64,000 nucleotides of DNA. Origin: Chloropicon primus (Eukaryota; Chlorophyta; Chloropicophyceae; Chloropicales; Chloropicaceae). The DNA lies in assembly GCA_023205875.1 (NCBI GenBank), contig CP060756.1, positions 868,001 through 932,000 of the forward strand, read 5' to 3'. The notes beneath the pieces were generated by a model that ran no database searches, was not told where the DNA came from, and saw nothing but the letters and a program-made list of their open reading frames with translations. Below are positions 9,691-18,438 of the stretch, in pieces. The stretch's first letter is position 1. Each line of letters opens with the position of its first letter. A program made the position numbers and the translations under genes.

Positions 9691-10517
9691 TCACGCTCCG
9701 AGCGTCCTGAGGACGGACTTCCAGTCCGCGTGGGCCCCAGTCGAGGGGTCCCGATGGAGGAACGTGCACTCCCTTCCGTCGAAGCAGGCCACGCCGCCCT
9801 GGAGGACGGTCTGGCTCTGCTTCGGGGGGATCCAAGGCTTCCACCGCTTCAGCACCTCGACCAGGTCCTTGGCCCCGTCCTTGAAGAACCGATCCCTCAT
9901 GGAAAAGGGCGTTCGAACGTCAAAGAAGGTTCGTGCAACGCCCCCGTACAACTCGAGGGCGTCATAGCACAGGTTCTCCGGATCGGCGTAAAGGTTTTGC
10001 TCCGGGAAATCGTTCTCCCTCGCGAAATCTTTCCCTCTCTCCGGCGTCCCTATCGAGACCAAAAGGAGCTTCACGTTCGCTTCGTCCAAGCGAGGCTTCA
10101 CGTCTCTTCTCAGCTGAACCGCGAGCTGCGCGCGCGAGGTGGTCAGTACGAGAGTCGAGCGAAATGAAGAGCGATCGAGTCCGTGAAGTTCTTTCTCACC
10201 TCCCAGCAGAGGGGTCACCCAAAGGATCGCCCAAAAGCCACCAGCGCCTTCTCGTCCTCCTTCCACGCGTCAGTCAGCCTCACTCTCCGGCCGTCGCTCA
10301 CTCTGAACACCTCGCAACCCTCCAGAGCGGCGAACTCCTTCGAGGAACCCGCCGCCGGGACCGCGCGCAACCGCGTCGAGATCCTTCCACCGCGTGACGC
10401 GATCCTCGACGAGGCCCAGTCCCCTGCCCGTCCGCGCCCTCGGGGCCTCACGCCCCTCGCGGACAAAGATGATGACGTCAACAACATCATCATCATCACC
10501 TGGTGTTCCTCAAGCAA
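9691..10517 (-). CDS. SELENOU: Selenoprotein U-like peroxiredoxin-like protein (AhpC/TSA_2), UGA-encoded Sec, two exons
   Basis: Encodes a 250-residue PRXL2/AAED1-type thioredoxin-fold protein. Exon 1 is 10517-10200, exon 2 is 10125-9691, phase-0 GT-AG intron. The in-frame UGA at 10217-10215 sits exactly at the redox site: reading it as Sec gives FG-Sec-PLCWELA across the splice, where homologues have FGCPFCWELA or SelU has U-x-x-C. Conserved blocks follow: VKLLLVSIGTPERGKDF, NLYADPENLCYDALELYGG, ARTFFDVRTPFS, LKRWKPWIPPKQ and QGGV. The N-terminus (Met runs, Ser/Arg-rich) looks like a chloroplast transit peptide. Cys-form homologues are chloroplast proteins. The final stop is also UGA, with UAA three codons later. 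Alternative readings without Sec lose the active site. Confidence 0.8.
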
Positions 10518-10913
10518 ACGCAGTCCTCACCACACCGCTATTTCCTCCAAGCGAGGGGTCTTCTCTCCAAAGACAAGCAGGCGATCTGTCCCCTCGCCAC
10601 TTCTCGCGTCGACCAAACACCTCCCTCGTCCCTGGTCATCATCATCAACATCATCATCATCATCATCGAGCGACAAGACAAGGCAAGAGAAGACAAGAGA
10701 AAAGAAGAGAAGAGAAGACAAGAGAAGACTCGTTCGTTTGAGTACTTGACACTCCTTGCTCAACCAGAGCGTCGTCCGTCCGTCCCTTCGAAGGACCCCG
10801 AGGATGACGGAACGTCCTCTCCTCGTCCTCACCCTCCTCGAGCGCCCGCTCTCCTCGGTTCGGTTCCCCCCCGAGGAGAGGGACCTTCAGTAACGGGGGG
10901 TGCTGGATCGACG
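10518..10913. other. Divergent intergenic region, no gene seen
   Basis: A 396-base spacer between the SelU start and the TFIIS-M/SPOC gene start. Holds CATCAT repeats near 10640-10670 and an AGAAAAGAAGAGAAG-type purine run near 10680-10730. The frame of the downstream gene is open through this region, so its protein could start further left, but the composition here is low-complexity. Confidence 0.55.
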
Positions 10914-13364
10914 ATGGAGTTCAAGGTGCAGAGAAGGGGAAGGGGAGAGCGACAGAGGCGGAGGGAGTTCGGGGAGGCGTTCAGGATGGGAGAGGATCCG
11001 AAGGGGAGCGGATCGGCCGAGGGGGAGGCGGCGTGCCCGTCACCGGGACCCGCCGCGGGGGGGGAGGAGCACGAGAAGTTTTCGCCGTTCTACTCCCAGA
11101 AGACGCACGAGAAGATTTGTGAGTTATGGCGGGAAGCGCTTCCCTCGTTCGGCGGGACGGGGGAGGAGAGGGGGAAGATCACTGCCGAGGGGTACGTGGA
11201 CAGCTTGGCTATGGAGCTTACCCTGACCTTGGGTCGAACTTGCGGGTCGTCGAAGCCCAAGGGGAAGAAGGGGGACAAGGGCAAGAGCTACGCGAACCGG
11301 GTGAGGGCTTTGCTCCACAACTTCAGGCTGAAGAACAACCCGGACCTGGTGTTCGATGTTCTGCTGGGAAAGGTGTGCCTCGAAGCCCTGTGCACCGAAG
11401 ACATGTCGAATTTTGCCTCGAGGCAGATGAAAGCGAAGATCCAGGAGCTGAAAGAAAAGTCGCTGAAGAGCAAGGTCCTGGACGCAGAGACTGCTGCTGC
11501 CTTCTCGACCGCGGCGGCGAGGACCGCGGCTTCGGAGGCCAAGGTGGAGGTCCTCGGAAAGAGCAACGTGGCCAAGGATGAGGTGCTGGAATTCGAACCG
11601 AAGGAAGTCCCACAGTTCATCTCGGAGGGAGACGACCTCGGCGTCGCCGAGAAGCTCGCGGAGAAGCTGTTCGAGAGGGGGAACCAGGGGCGTGCGGGGG
11701 CATCCACGGGCAAAGGTGGCACTCCGCCACCCTTGTGGAACATTGTCTCCGACGAGAACGGCGACGGTGAAGGCGACGCGGGTGCTGCTCGAGAGGACTC
11801 GAAGCCAGAGGACTCGAAGCCAGAGGAAACAAGTGGGGAGGGGCAGGTGGAAGAAGGTCCGAGGGCCCCGAGCACCCCAGTGGCCGCGGCGCGACCGTGG
11901 TCGTTGCCGTGCACCCAAAAGACAGGGCAAGTTGTTTGGACCGGGAGGCTGAAGGGGAACACGGGCTATGGTTCCGATTACGTGACGTGTGACATCTCGG
12001 TCGAGTACCTCTGTGGGGAGCTGGACCTGAATGCGAGCTTGCCAGGCATTCCGAGTTCCGAGGACGTCCACCTCCCAATAGAGAAGACCGTGAAGCTGGC
12101 GAGAGCAGCGCAGTACCTGAAGCGCCTCTTGGACTTGGAGCACAAGAGGAGGAACCTTTGTTTCGGCTTGATGAGCGCCTCGGATTCCAAGGATTCCATG
12201 TCAACGCTCAGCAGTTACTATTCCAAGGCTGGGCTTCTCGGGGTCTGGACGTATCCAGAGGTGCCTCAAAACGGCAAGTTCCACAAGGAAGTTTACTTCA
12301 TTCCCGACTGTGACCTGGCATCCAAGATTCTCTCCGGCAGCAACCTGAAGGAGATGAATGCCTCTTTCGTGATTGCTGTCATTTCAAACGACCGCGTGGG
12401 CGTCGCGCAATCCTCCTACTCGTCCCAAAGAGCGGCGAAGGCCGAGGAGCTGGTACCGGACGCCTACACGGCCGTTCCGACCTCTTCGCGGGCGTCGCCC
12501 TCCCAGGATTCAGGTTCCGATGATAAGCGGCGCAAGTTGTCTCGCCAAGATGCTTATGGCAACCCACTCCACTTGCCCGGCTCAGCTCTTCCGCCGAGGT
12601 ATTCCCCAAAGTCTTCTGCGGACACGTCTTACCAACAGGGGGGCCACCACCAGAATCGTGCTGAGGGAGGGTACCAAGACGGTTACCAAAGAGGCGGTCA
12701 GGGCGCTTACCAAGACGGTTACCAAAGAGGCGGTCAGGGCACTTACCAAGACGGTTACCAAAGAGGCGGTCAGGGCACTTACCAAGACGGTTACCAAAGA
12801 GGCGGTCAGGGCACATACCAAGACGGTTACCAAAGAGGCGGTCAGGGCACATACCAAGACGGTTACCAAAGAGACGGTCAGGGCAGGTACCAAGACGGTT
12901 ACCAAAGAGGCGGTCAAGGCACATACCAAGACGGTTACCAAAGAGGCGGTCAGGGCACTTACCAAGACGGTTACCAAAGAGGCGGTCAGGGCACATACCA
13001 AGACGGTTACCAAAGAGGCGGTCAGGGCACATACCAAGACGGTTACCAAAGAGACGGTCAGGGCAGGTACCAAGACGGTTACCAAAGAGGCGGTCAAGGC
13101 ACATACCAAGACGGTTACCAAAGAGGCGGTCAGGGCAGGTACCAAGGGGGCTACCAAGGGGGCTACCAAGGGGGCTACCATGGGGGCCAGGGAGGGCACC
13201 GCGGCGGGTATGGCCGAGGAAGGTTCGACCACGACAGCAGGGAGGGGAGGCCACAGAATGGGTACTACAGAAACCAGGGCAGCCCCGGTCGAGGGTGGAG
13301 GGGCGACGGGCCTTACCACCACCACCACGGCGGCAGACCTTCAAGGAATAGCTATAGAGAGTAA
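10914..13364 (+). CDS. TFIIS central domain and SPOC domain protein with 12-residue repeat tail
   Basis: Encodes 816 residues starting at the ATG at 10914. Residues about 123-184 match the TFIIS central (TFS2M) three-helix domain: KSYANRVRALLHNFRLKNN, then VLLGKVCLEALCTEDMS and FASRQMKAKIQELKEKS. Residues about 340-495 match a SPOC domain, opening with VVWTGRLKG and ending near FIPDCDLASKIL. This pairing is that of Bye1/PHF3/DIDO transcription regulators, which dock on RNA polymerase II and its phosphorylated CTD; no PHD finger is visible. The tail (about 587-760) is thirteen Tyr/Gln/Gly/Arg 12-mers, then YQGG/RGG sequence, likely disordered and phase-separating. An arginine-rich N-terminus may direct nuclear entry. 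Confidence 0.85.
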   Translation: MEFKVQRRGRGERQRRREFGEAFRMGEDPKGSGSAEGEAACPSPGPAAGGEEHEKFSPFYSQKTHEKICELWREALPSFGGTGEERGKITAEGYVDSLAMELTLTLGRTCGSSKPKGKKGDKGKSYANRVRALLHNFRLKNNPDLVFDVLLGKVCLEALCTEDMSNFASRQMKAKIQELKEKSLKSKVLDAETAAAFSTAAARTAASEAKVEVLGKSNVAKDEVLEFEPKEVPQFISEGDDLGVAEKLAEKLFERGNQGRAGASTGKGGTPPPLWNIVSDENGDGEGDAGAAREDSKPEDSKPEETSGEGQVEEGPRAPSTPVAAARPWSLPCTQKTGQVVWTGRLKGNTGYGSDYVTCDISVEYLCGELDLNASLPGIPSSEDVHLPIEKTVKLARAAQYLKRLLDLEHKRRNLCFGLMSASDSKDSMSTLSSYYSKAGLLGVWTYPEVPQNGKFHKEVYFIPDCDLASKILSGSNLKEMNASFVIAVISNDRVGVAQSSYSSQRAAKAEELVPDAYTAVPTSSRASPSQDSGSDDKRRKLSRQDAYGNPLHLPGSALPPRYSPKSSADTSYQQGGHHQNRAEGGYQDGYQRGGQGAYQDGYQRGGQGTYQDGYQRGGQGTYQDGYQRGGQGTYQDGYQRGGQGTYQDGYQRDGQGRYQDGYQRGGQGTYQDGYQRGGQGTYQDGYQRGGQGTYQDGYQRGGQGTYQDGYQRDGQGRYQDGYQRGGQGTYQDGYQRGGQGRYQGGYQGGYQGGYHGGQGGHRGGYGRGRFDHDSREGRPQNGYYRNQGSPGRGWRGDGPYHHHHGGRPSRNSYRE
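12672..13139 (+). repeat. 13 x 36-base coding tandem repeat
   Basis: Thirteen consecutive 36-base units encode the 12-mer YQDGYQRGGQGT with small variants (final residue A, T or R; one G to D change in units 6 and 11). The variant order shows a higher-order period of five units (180 bases), indicating recent segmental expansion. All frames stay open because 36 is a multiple of three, so the long frames seen antisense or in the other forward frame are by-products. Confidence 0.95.
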
Positions 13365-13470
13365 TACAGAAAAAAAAAGGAGCTTGGCATGGCTCTTGGT
13401 TTATTGAGTGTAATATTAAGATCATCATAATACAGAGAGTTTTGTTTTTGCGTTTGGCCCTAGACTGTCC

Positions 13471-14319
13471 TCAGAGTATCGCCCCGTTGTTGACGACGGT
13501 CAGGATCTGCTCCGACTTCCACACCGTTCCCGGCGCCAGGCGAATGGCGGGCTTGATGTGGCCGGTCTCGACGCAGAGCATCTCCTTGTACTCGTTGTCT
13601 CCAAAGTCGCTCAACCTCTTGGCCTTTTCCACCCACGGGTTCCACACCACGATGTCCGGCAGGTTGAACTTCTCTATGGTCACCACCTTCTTCCCTATGG
13701 GGTCCACCAGCCGCAGCGTGGGCGGGGTGCTCAGGTAGATCCTGTCCACCTCCTCGTTAATTAATATGTACGGGTTCTCCTCCGTCTTCATCAGCCTCCC
13801 GTCAAGGCTGTCCAGGTAACCCACCCGGTACAGGCCCTCCACCCTCGCCTTTGTGATGTCCTCCACCGGGAAGTACGTGTGGAGGGCGACCGTGTACACC
13901 ATCTCCTCGCACCCCGTGTTCGTCACCATGAGCTTGGTGAACAGCTGCGTGTTGGTTATCGTGTACCTCACGCTGATGGTGAAGCTGTCCTCGCACCCGT
14001 ACTTGTCCAAAAAGTCGTCGTCCGAGCTGTTCAGCTTGAGCACCACCGTGTCCCCCTCCCTCTCGAACAGCTTCCACCGGGTGTTCCTCGCGAACCCGTG
14101 GCTCGTCTTCAGGTTCCCAAAGTCGCTGAACTGCGGGAAGCATATCGGGACCCCGCCCCGAATCGCTTTCGGGGGCTTGAACACCGCCTGCTTCGACACA
14201 AATACCTGCTCCTGCCCGTTCGCCGTCTTCCACGACGTCAGGTGAGCCCCGTGGAGCTCGATGCACGCCCGAGCCCCGCTCGGGTGCCCTATGTACACCT
14301 TTTCCTCGCTCGACGCCAT
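13471..14319 (-). CDS. Glucose-6-phosphate 1-epimerase / D-hexose-6-phosphate mutarotase
   Basis: Encodes 282 residues of the aldose-1-epimerase-like YeaD family, interconverting alpha and beta glucose-6-phosphate in the cytosol (or plastid). Seen: HGAHLTSWK near the N-terminus, the RGGVPICFPQFS block with GFARN downstream, ALHTYFPVEDI, DRIYL, DIVVWNPWVEKAKRLSDF and the CVETGHI motif carrying the catalytic Glu. Length fits the family (about 280-300). The ATG at 14319 gives MASSEEKVYIGH, the usual compact start; the frame remains open 61 codons upstream with Ser/Arg-rich sequence that might be a transit peptide in a longer form. It is divergent from glycerol-3-phosphate dehydrogenase across a 541-base spacer. 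Confidence 0.9.
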   Translation of the reverse strand: MASSEEKVYIGHPSGARACIELHGAHLTSWKTANGQEQVFVSKQAVFKPPKAIRGGVPICFPQFSDFGNLKTSHGFARNTRWKLFEREGDTVVLKLNSSDDDFLDKYGCEDSFTISVRYTITNTQLFTKLMVTNTGCEEMVYTVALHTYFPVEDITKARVEGLYRVGYLDSLDGRLMKTEENPYILINEEVDRIYLSTPPTLRLVDPIGKKVVTIEKFNLPDIVVWNPWVEKAKRLSDFGDNEYKEMLCVETGHIKPAIRLAPGTVWKSEQILTVVNNGAIL

Positions 14320-14860
14320 CGACAACACTTCCTCCCCACCCCCAACACCAACCACCCCCCCTCCCTCGCCCAAAAAAGTGACCCTTCTTGAGCTTCGTTC
14401 CCCCCCAGCCCCAGGGGTTTCGTTCGTCCTTCGCCGAGTCGGAGAAGAAAACCCCGCGGAGGCGACGTCGGGACGTCTCGTTCGGCCCGCGAACGAATCC
14501 AATTTAGCCCCCCCCCCCTCACGCGCGACAACTCCTCCCTCTCTCCCTCTCTCCCTGTCCTCCTTGTCCTCGCCGCTGGTTGGACGACTGACTTGGCGCT
14601 GACGCAGCCAATCACAGCCCTAGCTCGATACGTCAAGGTGGACGGACACAACAGCAACAGAGAGAGAGGAGAGGAGAGGAGAGAGAGAGGGGAGAGAGGA
14701 GGGGCGGAAGAGGAGAAGGGTGTGTACGCGTCGTGTACGCGGAGAGACCGAGAGGCAGGAGCAAGGGGTTGGGTGGGAGGTCCGTTGTATTGTTTGTGTT
14801 TGGAGAGAATTCGTTCGTTCGTTCGTTCGTTCTGCCTTTAGCCTGACAGATCTCGGAGAG
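14320..14860. other. Divergent intergenic region, no gene seen
   Basis: A 541-base promoter spacer between the epimerase and glycerol-3-phosphate dehydrogenase. It holds C-rich runs near 14505-14520, a GAGAG purine tract near 14660-14700 and five TTCG units near 14806-14830. No TATA box or additional gene is supported. Confidence 0.6.
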
Positions 14861-15967
14861 ATGAAGAGGATGAAGAGCTCGTCGTCGATGACGAACTTGC
14901 TTGGGGCGCACCAGGAGAGCGCGGAGATGAAGGTGACGGTGTTCGGGAGCGGGTCGTTCGGGATGGCCATGGCGACCCTGGTGGCGAGGAACGGGTTCGA
15001 CGTCGTGGTGCTGACGCGCCGCGAGGAAGTCGCCGAAGGGATCAACAAGGACCGGAGGAACCCGACCCACCTCAAGGAGTTCCTCCTGCCTGAGAACCTG
15101 AAGGCGACTACGGACGCGGTCGAGGCGCTCCGGGGGACCTCCTTCATCGTGCACTGCATCCCTCTCCAGTCCACCAAGTCCTTCCTGGAGAGCATGAAGG
15201 ACAAGATCGAGCCCGGGGTCCCGATCGTGTCGACGTCCAAGGGCCTCCACACGGAGACCCTGGAGATGATGCACGAGATCATCCCGAACGCCCTCGGGCG
15301 CCCCCAACCGGTGGCCTTCCTCTCCGGACCGACCTTCGCCCAGGACATCATGGCGAACACGCCGAGCGGGGCGGTGCTGGCCTCGGAGGACATCATGATG
15401 AGCCGGAAGCTCGCCCACCTCTTCAGCGGCCCGACCATGAGGGTGTACCCCAGCGAGGACGTCATCGGGGTCCAGGTCGGGGGGGCCCTGAAGAACGTGA
15501 TCGCCATCCTCGCCGGCGTCGCGGAGGGTCTCGGCCTCGGCATCAACGCCGTCGCCCTCCTGGTAACGAGGGGGTGCCGGGAGATGAACAGGCTGGCGGT
15601 GGCCATGGGGGGCCAGGAGCACACGATGAACGGCCTCGCGGGGATCGGGGACCTCATGCTGACTTGCCTCGGTGGCCTGTCCAGGAACAAGCGCGTCGGC
15701 ATCGAGCTCGGCAGGGGGAAGAACCTGGAGCAGGTCCTCAAGGAGAGGGCGGAGAGCCTGCAGGGCGTCGCGGAGGGCGTGGCCACGACCCCGGCCGCCG
15801 TCAAGCTCGCCACCAGGTACAGGATCCCCACTCCGATCATGTTCATGGCGAACAGGCTCCTCAAGGGGGAGGACGACGCCGCGAACCTGCTCAAGGACAT
15901 GATGGAGGCCCCCATGCTGGACGACGTGAGTCTCGAGATGGAGTTCCAGGCCATGAAGTACTGGTGA
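14861..15967 (+). CDS. GPDH: NAD-dependent glycerol-3-phosphate dehydrogenase
   Basis: Encodes 368 residues that reduce dihydroxyacetone phosphate to glycerol-3-phosphate, the entry to glycerolipids and glycerol. The Rossmann motif FGSGSFGMAMATLVARNG begins about residue 25; further family blocks are FIVHCIPLQSTK, VSTSKGL, FLSGPTFAQDI, the GGALKNVIAILAGVAEGLG segment with the catalytic Lys, and GIGDLMLTCLGGLSRN followed by the GVATTPAAV substrate region. This is the bacterial GpsA-like layout used by many plastid enzymes, but the short N-terminus (MKRMKSSSSMTN) is not a clear transit peptide. Start is the first ATG after a 5' TTCG repeat; no introns. Confidence 0.95.
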   Translation: MKRMKSSSSMTNLLGAHQESAEMKVTVFGSGSFGMAMATLVARNGFDVVVLTRREEVAEGINKDRRNPTHLKEFLLPENLKATTDAVEALRGTSFIVHCIPLQSTKSFLESMKDKIEPGVPIVSTSKGLHTETLEMMHEIIPNALGRPQPVAFLSGPTFAQDIMANTPSGAVLASEDIMMSRKLAHLFSGPTMRVYPSEDVIGVQVGGALKNVIAILAGVAEGLGLGINAVALLVTRGCREMNRLAVAMGGQEHTMNGLAGIGDLMLTCLGGLSRNKRVGIELGRGKNLEQVLKERAESLQGVAEGVATTPAAVKLATRYRIPTPIMFMANRLLKGEDDAANLLKDMMEAPMLDDVSLEMEFQAMKYW

Positions 15968-16124
15968 TGAATAGAAACGGTAGGGAGGAGGAGGAGGAGG
16001 TGGGGGGTGGGGGGTGTTCTTCGGAGGAAGGAGGGGAAGGAGAAAAGTAAGAAGAACATTTTTATTTATTCTTTTAGTCCGTTTCGTGTGTGTGTGTCTG
16101 TTTTGTCTGTTTTTTTGTCTGTTT

Positions 16125-16126
<2 letters not shown>

Positions 16127-16167
<41 letters not shown>
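16127..16167. repeat. (TC)n microsatellite
   Basis: A perfect run of about 20 TC dinucleotides, preceded by TG and GTCTGTTTT repeats, immediately before the minisatellite. It lies 3' of the glycerol-3-phosphate dehydrogenase gene. Confidence 0.95.
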
Positions 16168-16170
<3 letters not shown>

Positions 16171-16205
16171 GGTGGGACGCCTTGTCTTGCTTGTTCTATT
16201 ATTAA

Positions 16206-18165
16206 CAAGCATCAAAAGGTGATACCAAAAGATGACACCAAGATGACAACAAGGTGATACCAAAAGGTGATACCAAAAGATGACACCAAGATGACAACAA
16301 GGTGATACCAAAAGATGATACCAAGATGACAACAAGTTGACACCAAGGTGATACCAAGACGACAACAAGGTGATACCAAAAGATGATACCAAGATGACAA
16401 CAAGATGATACCAAGACGACAACAAGGTGATACCAAAAGATGATACCAAGATGACAACAAGGTGATACCAAAAGATGATACCAAGATGACAACAACGTGA
16501 TACCAAAAGATGATACCAAAATGACAACAAGTTGACAACAAGATGATACCAAGACGACAACAAGATGATACCAAGACGACAACAAGATGACAACAAGATG
16601 ATACCAAGACGACAACAAGATGATACCAAGACGACAACAAGATGATACCAAGACGACAACAAGATGATACCAAGACGACAACAAGATGACAACAAGGTGA
16701 TACCAAAAGATGATACCAAGATGACAACAACGTGATACCAAAAGATGATACCAAAATGACAACAAGTTGACAACAAGATGATACCAAGACGACAACAAGA
16801 TGATACCAAGACGACAACAAGATGACAACAAGATGATACCAAGACGACAACAAGATGACAACAAGATGATACCAAGACGACAACAAGACGACAACAAGAT
16901 GACAACAAGGTGATACCAAGACGACAACAAGGTGATACCAAAAGATGATACCAAGATGACAACAAGGTGATACCGAAAGGTGATACCAAGATGACAACAA
17001 CGTGATACCAAAAGATGATACCAAGATGACAACAAGGTGATACCGAAAGGTGATACCAAGATGACAACAACGTGATACCAAAAGATGATACCAAGATGAC
17101 AACAAGATCATACCAAGACGACAACAAGATGATACCAAGATGATACCAAGATGACAACAAGGTGATACCAAAAGATGATACCAAGATGACAACAAGATGA
17201 TACCAAAAGATGATACCAAGATGACAACAAGATGACAACAAGGTGATACCAAGACGACAACAAGATGATAACAAGACGACAACAAGATGACACCAAGGTG
17301 ATACCAAGACGACAACAAGGTGATACCAAAAGATGATACCAAGATGACAACAAGTTGACACCAAGGTGATACCAAGACGACAACAAGGTGATACCAAAAG
17401 ATGATACCAAGATGACAACAAGATGATACCAAGACGACAACAAGATGACAACAAGATGATACCAAGACGACAACAAGATGATACCAAGACGATACCAAGA
17501 TGATACCAAGACGACAACAAGATGACAACAAGGTGATACCAAGACGACAACAAGGTGATACCAAAAGATGATACCAAGATGACAACAAGGTGATACCGAA
17601 AGGTGATACCAAGATGACAACAACGTGATACCAAAAGATGATACCAAGATGACAACAAGGTGATACCGAAAGGTGATACCAAGATGACAACAAGTTGACA
17701 ACAAGGTGATACCAAAAGATGATACCAAGGTGACAACAAGTTGACAACAAGGTGATACCAAGACGACAACAAGATGACAACAAGGTGATACCAAAAGATG
17801 ATACCAAGACGACAACAAGATGACAACAAGATGACACCAAGACGACAACAAGATGATACCAAGACGACAACAAGATGACAACAAGGTGATACCAAAAGAT
17901 GATACCAAGATGACAACAAGGTGATACCAAAAGATGATACCAAGATGACACCAAGGTGATACCAAAAGATGATACCAAGACGACAACAAGACGACAACAA
18001 GGTGATACCAAAAGATGATACCAAGACGACAACAAGGTGATACCAAAAGATGATACCAAGATGACACCAAGGTGATACCAAAAGATGATACCAAGGTGAC
18101 AACAAGTTGACAACAAGGTGATACCAAGACGACAACAAGGTGATACCAAGATGACAACAAGGTGG
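16206..18165. repeat. 2-kb minisatellite of a degenerate 11-base unit
   Basis: Almost 2 kb made of variants of one 11-base unit, AAGRYGAYAMC (for example AAGATGACAAC, AAGACGACAAC, AAGGTGATACC), with a 13-base variant AAAAGATGATACC interspersed. Units are arranged in higher-order blocks that recur several times. The minus-strand complement lacks stop codons in every frame, which creates frames of 285-750 codons full of LVSS and VVIL repeats; these are by-products, since the frame drifts with each 11-mer and no start context or flanking coding sequence exists. No gene is supported between 15968 and 18438. Confidence 0.9.
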
Positions 18166-18438
18166 GAACAAGGTGGGGCACAAGAAGTTGTACGGCCTTT
18201 GGATGAGGCGGCCACGGTTCAAAGATGATGCCGTACGTGTGCGAGCAGCGCCAACGGAAGTAGGACGAGGACTACTTGCGAGGAAGTCGATAACGGTGGC
18301 GGAGATCTTTCGACCCAAAGCTTATGGGGCGGAATACATATATTGTATTTTAAGGGAAACCTTCTGCCGTACCAGACTTTGTAGACTACAATGTACAGAC
18401 TCGTCACCACGTTGACGTTTGTAGAGCGTCCGTGTCAC

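Noticed and set aside
10140-10260. A frameshift, sequencing error or GTGACC splice donor to explain the UGA in the PRXL2-type gene
   Set aside because: Using the GTGACC donor removes the active-site Cys and does not keep frame with LAVQLRRD; reading UGA as Sec with the GTGAGA donor fits the family exactly.
12373-13428. Thr/Val- and Arg/Leu-rich repeat proteins in other frames across the 36-base repeat
   Set aside because: By-products of a repeat whose length is a multiple of three. Only the frame that continues the TFIIS-M and SPOC domains is supported.
16206-18165. CRISPR-like array
   Set aside because: There are no unique spacers between constant repeats; the array is a continuous degenerate minisatellite in a nuclear eukaryotic context.
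16066-18318. Open frames of 285-750 codons on the minus strand across the minisatellite
   Set aside because: They exist in all three frames because the repeat complement lacks stop codons. The 11-base unit shifts frame continuously and no flanking coding sequence, start context or domain is present.
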